Assembly: GCA_025331435.1 (NCBI GenBank)
Contig: JAIWNI010000008.1
Coordinates: 434,001-498,000 of the forward strand
Length of the DNA stretch: 64,000 nucleotides
Reading direction: 5' to 3'
From: Choanephora cucurbitarum
Lineage: Eukaryota > Mucoromycota > Mucoromycetes > Mucorales > Choanephoraceae
Numbering within the stretch: position 1 is the first letter of the stretch; each line of letters starts with the position of its first letter. Positions 38,533 to 50,100 of this stretch are shown here, one piece after another. The notes beneath the pieces are model-generated. The model saw only the letters and a program-made list of their open reading frames with translations. It did not search any database and had not been told where the DNA came from. The position numbers and the translations under genes were made by a program.

Positions 38533-39782
38533 ATGCAGATTACCGAACAATACTTTGAAGCAATTAGAAATGCCGTTGAGTCTATGCACAACGAAACCAG
38601 TTCAATAAGGCTTCACATTAGCAAAATTGACAATATTGAATCTATTTTAGATAGAATGGATGCTCGAATGCAAAGAATTGAGGATAGACTTCAACAGCTT
38701 GAAAGTTCGTCTGTTCCTGAACCAGCTACTGCTCGCATCGAGACTTCCCGTGTAATTAGCTCACCCACGGTCGTTACTGAAGATGGCAAGATTAGAGCAA
38801 AAAAACTAAACGTAGATGATGTCAAAGACGTACTCAAAACTTTTGACATCAATCTTCACCAGACAAGCATTAACCAGCTTTACATGTCAATTCGCAAGAT
38901 ATGCTACGGTAGAGCCAACAGTATCATCAGAAAAACTTATAATGGCGTTGCACCTAATTGGGGAGATGTTGGCTTGAATATCAAGAAGTCAGCCGTTGTA
39001 AAGGCCAGCCAAAGAATTATGAATGAGTTTCATGTTGACCTTTCTATTTGTGATGAAGACTGGGCTGTAAGTTTCTTGATACAGAAGTCTTACAGTAACA
39101 TAGTCAATCATATCAAAGGAAAAGGGAAAACAAGGTACGTATTTGAGGTTACGTCAAGTGTTATAATAACCATCATCTTTAGTGAGACAGCACAAAAAGA
39201 AGTTTCAGTTGCTGCTTCAGAGGAAAGTAGCGATGGGTTTGAAGATGGCGAAGACATAGCCGACGAGATGGAGATAGAAGAAGCCGTAGAAGAAGAAGAC
39301 GACTTTGGCTCTGACACCGAAGAAGATATGGAGATGGCTCCACCTTCTCAAAAGAGAAAAACGACAAAGGTATACAAACTAATAAATAGTCATTCACGTA
39401 GCAAACGTACTAATTCAAACTATATAAGTCTAAAGATGCCTCTATGTCCAGTTCCTCTCTTGCCTCTTTTGCTCCTTCTCCTTCTTCTTTTTTCTCTGCT
39501 CCTGCTTCTGTTTCATACCTCAATTCTTCTGTTCTCTCTTTACCTGCCATTGCTTCTACTTCCTCCCCGGCTTCTGTTCGTGGTTTTTCTTTTGCTTCGC
39601 CTATGGACTCCTCTTTCTCTTCTTCTGTTTTCTCTGTTCCTGACCTTGGTTCTACTTCCACTCTTGCTCCTGCTCCTGCTACTTCTAAGGCTACTTCTAA
39701 GGCTAATAATACTAAGCGCGTTCCTGCTAGAAAGGCTACAACCAAGCCAAAAAAGGTTTCCAGAGTATCTAAAAAACAATAA
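38533..39782 (+). CDS. Transposon accessory protein, coiled-coil and acidic (TnpA-like candidate)
   Basis: Exons 38533-39134, 39183-39369 and 39429-39782 give 380 aa. The third exon is entered through a textbook intron with branch site TACTAAT and acceptor ATATAAG. Residues about 20-60 form a heptad coiled coil (IDNIESILDRMDARMQRIED). Residues about 90-200 form a compact basic/hydrophobic domain (KLNVDDVKDVLKTFDINLHQ, then NIKKSAVVKASQRIMNEFHV). Then comes an acidic stretch (about 220-255) and a Ser/Ala/Pro tail ending in a basic KKVSRVSKKQ. I know no named family for it. Position and architecture suggest a DNA-binding partner of the transposase, like plant En/Spm TnpA. The first intron is 48 nt and in phase, so a retained-intron form would also translate. 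Confidence 0.75.
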
Positions 39783-39934
39783 AAACAACGATACACATTA
39801 TTTGCAACAGAACTATATCTTACACATAGAATGCACAGTGGTATCTATGAGAAGCTCTAATTACATCTACAAACATACAGAAGTAAATTCATTCTGGCTT
39901 TGAGAGGAAGCATATCTCTTATTTCCCTCAATTT

Positions 39935-40123
39935 GATCTGAAAATCAGATATTGTTCTCTCTTAATGCGCTTAATTAGATCTGAAATTCAGATCCTGTTT
40001 TCTGATAATTCACTCAATTTGATCTGAAATTCAGATGCTGTTTTCTGATAATTCACTCAATTTGATCTGAAATTCAGATCCTGATCTCTGATAATTCACT
40101 CAATTTGATCTGAAATTCAGATC
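39935..40123. repeat. Subterminal array: five palindromes at 43-bp spacing
   Basis: The unit is GATCTGAAATTCAGATC, an 8-bp inverted repeat around a single central A. Copies start at 39935 (variant GATCTGAAAATCAGAT), 39978, 40021, 40064 and 40107, exactly 43 bp apart, and most of the intervening sequence (TTCTGATAATTCACTCAATTT) repeats as well. It lies just inside the right terminal repeat, where CACTA elements carry binding sites for their accessory protein. Confidence 0.95.
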
Positions 40124-40177
40124 CTGGTCTCTGAAAAACGAGCTTTTCAGATGAAAAATCTCTGAAATTTCAGACGG

Positions 40178-40214
40178 ATTTCAGTTCAAATTCAGATCGT
40201 TTTTAATCACAGTG
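40178..40214 (-). repeat. Right terminal inverted repeat of the CACTA element
   Basis: Ends in CACAGTG. Its reverse complement begins CACTGTGATTAAAAACGATC and aligns ungapped with the left end, sharing CACT.TG, TCTGA, TTGA and CTGAAAT. Confidence 0.8.
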
Positions 40215-40217
40215 AAA
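40215..40217. repeat. Target site duplication, right copy (AAA)
   Basis: Three bases immediately after the right terminus, identical to those before the left terminus. Confidence 0.6.
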
Positions 40218-41890
40218 GTTATCTCACAGATAACATCCTATTAAAGACAGCATAAGGTGAAGTCTTATTGCCAAAGATATAGTGCTTAACGAATAGATAG
40301 TTATTTCTGACTTGTTTTGTTTTGTTAGGTAATGAATGCAATACTTTTAAATGCTGAAAAGAATATGTGTCTTGCGATCATAGGTATTTTGTCTATAGAA
40401 TACTTTCTTCTATAAGAAGGAAGCATCTATACATATCTCCAAAAACTCAATAAAGGTATCCAAAACGATTCAGAATGAATTGACTGTGACAAAACTCGAT
40501 TCACTTGTGCTATCATCTACAACAAATACCTTGAAAAATGCCTGGGTATTTACAATGGTGATCTGGCATTCAAAACACGATTCACTTTTTTTCTCCTAAA
40601 TCAACTCAACTTTTTCCTTGTTGGGAGGGCCAATGCATTTTGAAAGAATTGATCGAATTTAGAGCCAATAGAATATCTTATGTTCCTGTTTGTATCAAAT
40701 CTTGCTATTTGATATATATGCTTTAGTGAAACAGTAATAAAGATCAAAAGCGACTTTCGTTTATTTAAAGAAGATATTTCTTTTTTGATAGTTAAGCTAA
40801 AAAAAGTTGAGTACACAACTAACAGACCACAAGCGAAAATAGAGTTTGACTCAGGTTATGTTAAATATATTTAGGTGCTGGTAAGCGAGTGTAACCATCG
40901 CAAACTATATGTATTGTATATTCAGGTTTTAATTTATTTTTATATCGTAATATGTGCTTAGATTTGTTTGATTGTTGGATTTTGATTGTGTAGCACCTAA
41001 TGGGCATTGTCAGTGCTATATATACGTATTTTGTCAAACTGGAAACTCATTATGATCATCATTTTTTAGATTGTTAGTTTTTCTTTTACCTTGTCTATTC
41101 AAGGCTAAGATGTTCATTTCATTTAATCCACATAGAGAGTAGAAGAAGAAGAGCAGGACAGATGAGCAGTTCAACCGTGCTTCTTTCTCAACTATATTTA
41201 AAGAGAGTGTGAGAGAAGAAAGAACTATTTTTGGAAACGCCTTTATATCTCCTCACCTAATGAATTCAACCAGTTGTTCATTCACAGTTAGATGTATTAC
41301 GATGGCGACTTGGCCTGAGCAGATAGATAGATATGCTAGTAGACTATTGAATGTATAAAAGCCCTGTTTTTTGCTAATTGTATAACGAGTATATAATTTG
41401 AGATATAAATATCTTTTTTGGTAAGCTATTCATCATACGACGTCCCAGTATCCACAATCGTCCCTTGATTTTTGAACTTCAGGGAACTGTTTTTAGCTCT
41501 TTTTCTATTAATAAGGCAAGCAATGTTATTTCATGTGCTTAGTACTTTTTTTTGAAATTCTTCTTGATGGCAGATGTGTGTTACACTCACATCACTCGCT
41601 TTCTCTCTCTCTCTTTTTGGAAGTAATATATTATTCAGACTGCAATTCTTTTCAATTTGCTTGACAAATAACAGATTTTCCATAAAATAAGTGCTGATGA
41701 CAACAGTTGCCTATTTAGTTGGTTTGGTGTATGACAAGTGCGATAGGTTCTTGTATGATAAAGATAGATGTACGCTCTATTTTCTATTTATTGATTTCTA
41801 GTTTGCGACCTATCTGTTACTTCAATAAAGGAAAAATTGCCTGGTTGATTTACAAAAAAAAAAACAGATTGCATTACTCAAAATCAACCA
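40218..41890. other. Intergenic region right of the transposon
   Basis: About 1.7 kb. AT-rich with no convincing reading frame on either strand; only the 71-codon frame at 40601-40816 exceeds 60 codons before 41719. Should hold the 3' end of the lactate permease gene at its right edge. Confidence 0.5.
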
Positions 41891-44110
41891 TCATGAAGGT
41901 ATCATGCCAGGGAAAGCGTATTGCTGAATACAGGCCATTATACCCATAATACAGCACATAAAAATTGAATGAAGAATTGTTCGACGTAGAATCCGACCTT
42001 CTTGTCCCTGTAGTCCAATGGTGGAGACACCCATGATTAAATTTTGAGGTGATATCATTTTAGATGTAACAGCACCGCTTGAATTTGTGGATGCCATTAG
42101 GACAGCAGATAGTCCTATTTCTTTAGCGGCCACAACTTGAAGATTACCAAATAAAGTATTGGCTGATGTATCACTGCCGGACAAAAAACAGGCAACCCAT
42201 CCTAACCATGCTGAAAGAAAAGGAAATGCGCGCCCTACAAAAGATAGTTGGTAACCTATTGTATATACGATACCTATCATTTTTCGAAAATAGAACAACA
42301 AAAGAGCAAATGTCAGTTAGTTCCCTCTCTCTCTCTCTCTTTTTTTTTCTCAACACATACCAGAATAGTTAAAGAGATAGGCAAATGCCATAATAAGAGA
42401 CACAGTAAAAAATGCTTTGTGCAACTGTAAAACAGTATCCCAAACCGCATAGGAGAAAACTCGAGCATTGAATCCATACATGATGACAACAAGAATTGAG
42501 AAAAGGATGCATGCAACTAAAATTGCCGTTCCTGTTGCAAGAGGCTGAAACATCCAAATAGCATCGTATTTTTTACCATAAAGAGTCAACCAAATCTGAT
42601 GTTACATTGTTTAATTAATATAAATTAAGGTAGTCTTTAGCTGCATTTACTTACTTGTTGATGCAAATAAGGCCATTTGACGCCTGCTTGGCCAACGCGG
42701 GATACTTGAGCAAAAGACCATCTAATTATAAATCAAATAATGGTTGATATATTATCGAAAAAATCGAGAAGCTTAGTTTTTTGAGATTACATAATTACGA
42801 CCAATACAATAATTATCCAAGGAGACCATGCTATCATTATTTCTTTTGGGCTTAGAGCAGATATTAGTTGTTGTTGCTGCTGAAAAGTATCCTTATGGAC
42901 ACTAGTGCTCGAGCATGTGTCGGATTGTATACACTGATTAGTATTACCAGTTTCTAAATGATCCAAATCTGCTTTGAATTCTTCTCTATAGGGTGGTTTC
43001 CAATACTGAACAAACCCAATCACACTTAAGAGTGAGAACAAACCTGCAGCCAGGTCAGGTAGTTCAGGGCCCACCAGGTTAGAGACTAGGCATTGTACAG
43101 ATGCAAATGAAATGCCTGCTACAGCAGCAATAGGCCAACATTCTTTTAGACCTGCTTGAATACCAGCATAAAAGTAGAGAGCATAGGCAGGTAGAAACAC
43201 ACTGATAAAAGGAAGTTGTCTTCCCATCATAGCTGAAAGTGACATACTGGACAGACCGGTGAGAGAAGCTAGTGTTGTGACAGGAGTTCCAAGAGATCCA
43301 AAAGCGACGGGTGTTGTGTCAAATATAAGCGTATATACAAGTGCATCTACAGGATCAAACCTTTACTTCTTCTTTTTTCAGTTAATTGTAGAGAAATCCT
43401 TTTTCAAGAGAAAAAGAGAAGTATAGGATGATTTCTTATTTACCCTACTGAAACCATCATAGAAGAACAAATAGCTCCAGGTACACCAAATCCAGCAACA
43501 CCTGATAGAATTATGGGTTAATTCTTTTTCTCTATATGCGAAAATATTTATCTATACCTTCTAATAAGGCACCGAAGCAGAAACCAATGATGACCAGGAT
43601 TACTCTAAGATCAGGGGGAGTACATAGCAACATCCATTTTCGAAACAAATCAAAAACACCAGATCGAACTGTAACATTGTAAAGAAACCTGTATTGCTTG
43701 TAAGACAAACAAAAGTGATAGACAAAAAAAAACACTCTCACATTGAATTAAAGACGATCCACATAATCGGCCAATTTGCATACACGATGCCATTCCCAAT
43801 AGCTTCAAATGCTTGAACAGCGGGCATATGCCAACCAAATATGGCTACAAAAATGCTTTTTAAAAAAGCAGTTTAATACCCATCAGAGTTTCTCTAGTTG
43901 TATACATATTTCGTACCAAACAACAAGTCCAGAAAATGCTGATAGGTAAGCTGGCAAACGAAATACGCCCAACATAATCAAGACAATCAATAATGGAATG
44001 ATGCCAACAAAAAACGACCCAATCAAACTCTCTCCAATAGGTGCTAACCTTTGAACAAAGATGCCTTCTTCTAAGATAGAATATGGTATATTTGTCTCAA
44101 AAGCCATCAT
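41891..44110 (-). CDS. L-lactate permease family (LctP/LldP) transporter
   Basis: Eight exons (44110-43917, 43855-43742, 43688-43558, 43501-43444, 43360-42791, 42721-42655, 42595-42361, 42273-41891) sum to 583 aa. Hydrophobic throughout, with about a dozen membrane segments. Family blocks are clear: GHMPAVQ-like WHMPAVQAFE, WIVFNSMFLYNVTVRSG, GFGVPGAI, TTPVAFGSLGTPVTTL, GRQLPFISVFLPAY, SNLVGPELPDLAAG, GWVACFLSGSDTSANTLFGN and NSSGAVTSKMISPQN. LctP proteins are proton-coupled carriers of lactate and glycolate, best known in bacteria. Seven spliceosomal introns show that this copy is a resident fungal gene. Many mucoralean fungi excrete lactate, so a lactate role is plausible but inferred. An alternative start three bases in (44107) is equally possible. 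Confidence 0.92.
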
Positions 44111-44761
44111 GTAAAGTAAAGAAGAAAGAGAAAAGAACAAAAATGAGCATTGCTCTGTGCTGTTTATATGCAAGGTGTGGATTATGCAGCCCTGAAAATG
44201 AAAGGGGGTACTATGGCTTCGAATTCTAATGCAATCTATATGATACAAAGCCAAGTTAGTGCAATAAAATGACACAGTACTACTTATTCGAAAGAGTAAA
44301 AAAGAGCAAATGAGAAATAGAGAGCTTTTATTTTTTGAAGGCAAGAATGAAGATTTATATATGTATTCCAAAAGAGGTCTTATTTGGACTTCTAGATAAT
44401 GCGTACGCGCTTTAGTCTTAAAGTGCCACTGTGGCTTGTATCTCATGCTATCATCAATGACATTTACTCAGCTATTTTCTTCACTGGTTTCATATATCAC
44501 CTCATCTGAACACAACTCAAACTGAATGAAGGCTGCATATAGGCGTCAATCTCAACTAAACATCATGCCAATAGTTGTTTTCTTATTCTTTAGAAGGATC
44601 TTATGATATTTCAAGTAATACAGCAAAGTATTAAAAGTCATCTATGAGAATTAGAAGCATTCTAATTGGCGAATTGGCCAGGGAGACGAAATAAAAAAAA
44701 TTTTGTAGTATTCGCTCTTTCTCGCTTTTTTTTTCTTGTATCCTTAAAACTTCTCATAAAC
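44111..44761. promoter_or_regulatory. Divergent promoter region, lactate permease / EF-1 beta
   Basis: About 650 bp between the two start codons. An open frame continues upstream of the permease start to 44446 on the minus strand but lacks family similarity and is probably 5' UTR/chance. Pyrimidine-rich sequence with CTTTTT runs precedes the EF-1 beta start, as is common for highly expressed fungal genes. Confidence 0.5.
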
Positions 44762-45524
44762 ATGTCTGTCACTTTGGAACTTCCTTTGGCTCTTCACATC
44801 CTCGAAGCCGTCCTTGCTGAAAACAAGTTCGTTGCCTCGTAAGTATCTATTGCATATATTTGGTGTACATCTTTGATGTTGCTGTTACTGTGGCTTAGGT
44901 TATTTACCATTTTTTTTCTTACTAGTAACGATAAGGCCACCGAAGCTGATGCTGCTGTTGCCAAGGCTTTGGGTTCTGCTCCTGCTGCTGAATTCGCCAA
45001 TGTCAACAAGTGGTACTCCGAAGTCAAGTAAGTTTTTTTTATGAACTATTCCTTATCACTGGATACTTAAAGTACGCGCTTTGTTTTCAAATAGGCCTTC
45101 TGAAGCTGCCCCTGCTGCTGCCGCTGCTGAAGAAGATGAAGATGACATTGATCTCTTCGGTTCTGACGACGAAGAAGTTGATGAAGAAGCTGAAAGAGTC
45201 AAGGCTCAACGTATTGCTGAATACAACGCCAAGAAAGCCAACAAGCCCAAGACCATTGCCAAGACTACCGTTACCTTGGATGTCAAGCCTTGGGATGACG
45301 AAACCAACATGGAAGAATTGACCAAGGCTGTCAAGGAAATCAACCAAGATGGTCTCCTCTGGGGTGGTCACCAACTTGTTGCCATTGGTTACGGTATCAA
45401 GAAGCTCCAAATCAACTGTGTTGTCGAAGATGACAAGGTTCTCATGGATGACTTGACTGAACAAATCCTTGCTTTGGAAGACTTCGTTCAATCTGTTGAT
45501 ATTGCTGCTATGCAAAAGATCTAA
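44762..45524 (+). CDS. Translation elongation factor 1-beta
   Basis: Nucleotide exchange factor that reloads EF-1 alpha with GTP. Exons 44762-44838, 44926-45027 and 45095-45524 give 202 aa, close to the yeast protein (206 aa). Layout: short N-terminal helical domain ([20 protein letters not shown]), Ala-rich linker, acidic patch [16 protein letters not shown], then the catalytic C-terminal domain with [37 protein letters not shown] and the conserved end [10 protein letters not shown]. Codon use is strongly biased to C/G-ending preferred codons, consistent with high expression. Confidence 0.97.
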
Positions 45525-45713
45525 GTTGATATACATTGTATCAAATAAAACAGAAAAACATGTAAATAACTTTGATTTATTTAATCTTTCGGCTCAAGTA
45601 CAAGAAAAAAGAAACTGTATGAGAATGAGAGGTATATTTGACTTATACTATAGAGCTCCTTAAATCAAACACAATTCAAGCCTAATTTACATGGCTCTAA
45701 GTAAGCATTATCT

Positions 45714-45723
45714 GGGGGGGGGG
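45714..45723. repeat. Poly-G tract
   Basis: Ten consecutive G residues in an otherwise AT-rich 3' flank between EF-1 beta and the uL5m gene; the exact length may be uncertain. Confidence 0.7.
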
Positions 45724-45807
45724 AGAGGTACTTGTATCTCTCTCAATTAGAGTAGTCTACTCAAAATAAGAAACGAAAAATAAAAAGAAAACGATTATAT
45801 TACAAGT

Positions 45808-46678
45808 CTATTTTTTGTTTTTAAAAGGTACAGAGAAAGCAGATAGTAATAAACGTCCATCTGTGTTTGTATAAGCAGTTGTGTTGAAGATGACATCGAA
45901 ACCAGTCATCTTGGGATAGACATCAAAGGAACCTTCGATTTCAGGGAAAAGAGCAAGAGCAGAAGGAGGGAAACCGAGAGCAATGTTACCATTACCATCA
46001 CCAGCTGTCATAGATAATCCTGGCCATTCCTTCAAACGTGGAAGAACAATTTCAACTAATTTGTCCATGAATTGATACATTTCTTCACCACGAAGTGTCA
46101 CTTTGACACCTACAGGCATACCCTCACTTTTCATTTAAAAAATTAGTGTCAGTTTGTTAAAGCAAACTTATATCTTACCGTAATTTCCAATTAGCAACAG
46201 AATTTCTGGCTCGAACTACTTCAGGACGAACACCTGTGATACTTTGGAAAGCCATAAAAGCAGAAAGCAAGTTGCTTTTGTTATGAATGGAGTCTTTGAT
46301 CATAGCATGAAGTGTGATTTTGTCAAGACTAGGAATCACTCGAGGACTCTTCAAAGGTTGAATGGGCTTGACAGGCTTACCACCCTTGCGAGTACGAACT
46401 ACTTCAGGTGCCTTCACTTCTTCCTTAACTGGTTCTTCTGTTGCTTCCAAAGCTTTTGCGATCTTGGCTTCAATGTCGGGATATCGTGAAACGGTAGGTG
46501 CAACACGGGTATGATCATAACCCAATACCATAAGATCTTCGGACAGGGTGCTGTCATAATATTCTTTGAGTCGAAGCAACCCGTGTGATGAAGCGGGGGT
46601 TGCAGTGGCGCTGAAGGAGCGAACTGCAAAAGGACGACTGAGTGATTGTCTGCAGACAGTTCTTAACAATGAAGCCAT
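45808..46678 (-). CDS. MRPL7: Mitochondrial 54S ribosomal protein uL5m
   Basis: Large-subunit mitoribosomal protein. Exons 46678-46179 and 46126-45808 give 272 aa. ATG 46678 is chosen because it starts an Arg/Ser-rich presequence (MASLLRTVCRQSLSRPFAVR) followed by SFSATATP. The uL5 fold is recognisable: SLDKITLHAMIKDSIHNKSN, ITGVRPEVVRARNSVANWKL, then GMPVGVKVTLRGEEMYQFMD, LVEIVLPRLKEWPGL and the C-terminal block PKMTGFDVIFNTTAYTN. The region around residues 60-110 is a fungal-type acidic/lysine-rich insertion. It is transcribed away from POL1; 481 bp separate the starts. Confidence 0.92.
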
Positions 46679-47159
46679 TCTGTTATTTCTTTTCAGCAAT
46701 GAAAAAAAAAGAGAAGAAAAAAGACAAAGAAAAAAAAAGTAACCCAGTTGATCCATCTCTCTCTCTCATACACACATACACTCTGTCACTTTCTCTCGAT
46801 TGTTCAGAACATGGGTTGACACACACACAAAAAAAATTAAGGAAAAAGTCACATTGAAGCAAACTGACATGTAACAAATCTTTGTCAATGTGTTTTGTTT
46901 AAAGTGCTTACTATTTAGTAACCATTACAGATTTCATACTTATCAGTCAATTAGAGCTTTGCTTGGCTATCCTTCTCTATCTCCTTTGATAAAGGACTGT
47001 CTATATACACAGATTGATTGTAAAGAGAAATAAGAAGAAAAGAAATACTTAATACTCTTATGAAAGTGAACGCGTGCGGTACTTCAAACACGGGAGTCGC
47101 GAAAAGAGTAACTCAAAAAAAACCTTTTACCCCCTTTTTCTTCTTCTTTAATTATTATC
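46679..47159. promoter_or_regulatory. Divergent promoter region, uL5m / POL1
   Basis: Intergenic DNA between divergent starts with long A/T runs and CA/CT microsatellite text (46757-46830). Contains ACGCGT within GAACGCGTGCGG at about 47069, identical to the yeast MCB element that drives G1/S genes such as POL1. Confidence 0.5.
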
Positions 47160-50100
47160 ATGAATTCCCGATCCCAAAGAACGGATCGACTAAAGCAGCT
47201 AAGAGAAGCAAGACTGGGAAAGTCTAGGTCTAAAGCTTACGATGAGGTAGATTTGATACATAACTTGAGCTATAAGCCAAGCCAACCATGTGTTTTATTT
47301 TGACAGGAAGTACAAGACCTTTACGACGAAGTAGACAATGATCAATATGAGCAAGTTGACGAGGATTTTGTTGAAGACGACGACAATGCAGGATACATTG
47401 ACAATGGTGTCGACGATCAACATTTCTCGGATGAATATGATGAACCTGATGAAGGTATAGGTTTCTTTGTAAGATTTAACAAGAAAAAACAAGAAACTTA
47501 GAGACAGCACATATATACAGGCAAAAGAAAGAGAAAGGGCAAGAAAGATAAAAAGAAGAAGGAGAAGGAAGCCAATCTTGCTAAACCCAATCAACAAATC
47601 AATCGTTTCTTTAATAACTCAACCATGAAATCTAGCTTTAAGCCAAAACCTGCCCCGCCCGTAAGCTAGTATTCTCTCTCTCTCTTTTTTTTTTAAAAAA
47701 GCTAATGCTAACAACACAATCATTGTAGGTGGATGAAAAAGAGACAGAGGACTTTATGAGTAGCTTGTTGTCAGATTTTGGGCCAAGCAAAAAACCAATG
47801 CCCACCTCTAAAAGCACAACCAGATCTAAAGTCATTGGTACTAGTTCATTTAGCTCTCGTTCTCGATTGAATGACACCCATGTATCCGTAAAAAAAGAAG
47901 AAGATATGAACGATCAACAGCAGTCAGCTATGCTTAACTCGGATATGATGGATGATAGTTTTGGCTTTGACGACGATTTTGACATGAACGATCAATTAGA
48001 CTTAATGATGTTAGATTCAAAGCAAGAGATCAAACAAGAAGCTATCTCAATCTCAGATACACCGCGTAAACCAAACTTCACTACAACCAACAAAGAGCAA
48101 GCTCATCCAGACCTTCAAAATTGGCAAAGTGCTGAGGCTACCATGATGGATACATTTACCCAAGATGCTGTACGAGAAGAAACACAAAAGATGGACGTAT
48201 TTGAGCAGAATGGTCATCTTCATATGTGGTGGTATGATGCCTATGAGCGTAAAGAAAAGGGTTATGTCTATTTGTTTGGTAAGGTCTTGAACAAGGGTAC
48301 CAACAAATATGTCAGTTGCTGTGTAGTTGTCAAGAATATTGAACGCAATTTGTTCTTTTTACCTCGTACCTATGAACTCGATGCACAGGGACAGGAGACA
48401 AGTACTGAAGTGGATATGTCAGCCCTTTATTCTGAAGTCTCGGAACTTTGCTCTCAAAAGCGTATTACTCGGTTTGCATCCAAGCAAGTAACAAGAAAAT
48501 ATGCCTTTGAACTTCAAGATGTACCTGCTGAATCCGAATATCTCAAAGTACTCTATGACTATGAACAACCTGCTCTTACAGGTGAAGAGAAAGGAAGAAC
48601 ATTTAGTCGCGTTTTTGGTGCCAACACAGGTCCTCTCGAGCATTTCCTTGTAAAACGTGACATTATGGGTCCTTGTTGGTTAGACTTTGCAGACGCCAAG
48701 ATCAGTTCCACCAGTGTAAGTCATCTAAGATTGGATCATTGCAATGCATAACTCATGGGATGATTAGGAAACCTGGTGTAAGGTTGAATTGGTTGTAGAT
48801 GATCCCAAGACCGCCAATCCTCTTAAAGATGAAGATGGTAATAGACCATTGCATGTACCTCCTTTAGTTGTCATGTCTCTCAGTCTTCGTACTATCATGA
48901 ACGACAAAAAGAACATCAACGAGATCATTGCTGCCAGTGCTCTTGTGTGCGATCAACTGCAAATAGATGAGACAGTACCTATTGAAAAGCAGTCTAAATC
49001 AAGATTTACAGTTGTTCGCCAACTAGCCAATAAGCCTTATCCTGCTAACTTTATGGAGTCTGTCAATTTTGAAAAGAAAAAGAATGGGTTCAGTATACAA
49101 GTAGAAAAAACCGAGACTTCTTTGCTGAATTACTTGATTGGTAAAGCGATTCTCATTCTCTGGAGAGTTACATCTTATTCACTTATTTTTTTCAAAAGCA
49201 CGTATCCAAATGTGTGACCCAGATGTGATTGTAGGTCATAACTTTGCTGGATTTGATCTAGATGTTCTGTTACATCGTATGAAGGCATTGAACATTCAGC
49301 ACTGGCATCGACTAGGTCGACTTAAGCGAAAGAACTGGCCCAAATTACAGGCAGGTGCAGGTGGTGCAGGTGAATCCACTTATCAAGAACGTCTGATTAT
49401 GAGTGGCCGCCTTGTCTGTGATACTTATTTAGCTTCAAAAGATCTAATCCGAAGTAAATCATATCGTATGACAGACTTGGCTCAATCTCAACTGAAAATT
49501 CACCGAGAAGATATCGAGTTTGGCAAATCTGCCGACTATTTCGATGCGACCGATAAGCTAATTCATCTCTTAAAGCACTGCTCATTTGATGCCTTTTTGG
49601 CTACTGCCTTAATGTTTAAGCTCCAGATTTTACCCTTAACTCATCAGCTGACTAATTTGGCTGGTAACTTGTGGGCCAGAACCTTGACTGGTGCCCGTGC
49701 TGAGCGTAACGAGTTCTTGTTGCTCCACGAGTTTCACAAGGCCAAATACATCTGTCCTGAAAAGACATTTGGTAGCGGGCCTAAAGCCGCTACTGCAGTC
49801 ATGCAAGCTGCAGAACAAGAAGAAGATGAAGAAGCCATGGCTATGGCTTCGAGTGCCAAAAAGAAGACAGGAGGTCGCCGAAAACCAGCATATGCAGGTG
49901 GTCTTGTGCTAGAACCCAAGAAAGGTTTTTATGACAAATATGTCTTACTACTTGATTTCAACAGTTTGTATCCCTCCATCATTCAAGAGTACAATGTTTG
50001 TTTTACTACCGTCAATCGAAATGCTTTTGTTGAAGGCACAGAGGTAAGAAAAGAAATGAAAGATGGTGTTTTTTAAAAGGAATTGGCAACTAATGTTTCT

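Larger units (their letters stand above)
35056..40214. mobile_element. CACTA (EnSpm-like) DNA transposon, complete
   Basis: A 5.16-kb element bounded by CACTATG on the left and the complement of CACTGTG on the right, flanked by a 3-bp AAA duplication. Comparing the left end with the reverse complement of the right end without gaps, about 26 of the first 37 positions match. It carries two divergently transcribed genes: a three-exon transposase (minus) and a three-exon accessory gene (plus), with a roughly 500-bp shared promoter region. Both subterminal zones are rich in TCTGAA motifs; the right one has a regular 43-bp array. Both genes are open, so the copy may be young or still active. Confidence 0.88.

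Noticed and set aside
39429..39903. Long Leu-rich frame continuing the accessory gene (membrane-protein-like)
   Set aside because: It is the wrong frame of a Ser/Ala/Pro-rich exon. Splicing at 39369/39429, supported by a TACTAAT branch site, gives the Ser-rich frame instead; the Leu runs are CTT/CTC translations of TCT/CTT repeats.
44839..44925. snoRNA in EF-1 beta intron 1
   Set aside because: The yeast EFB1 intron hosts a box C/D snoRNA, but this 87-nt intron lacks a credible paired C and D box.
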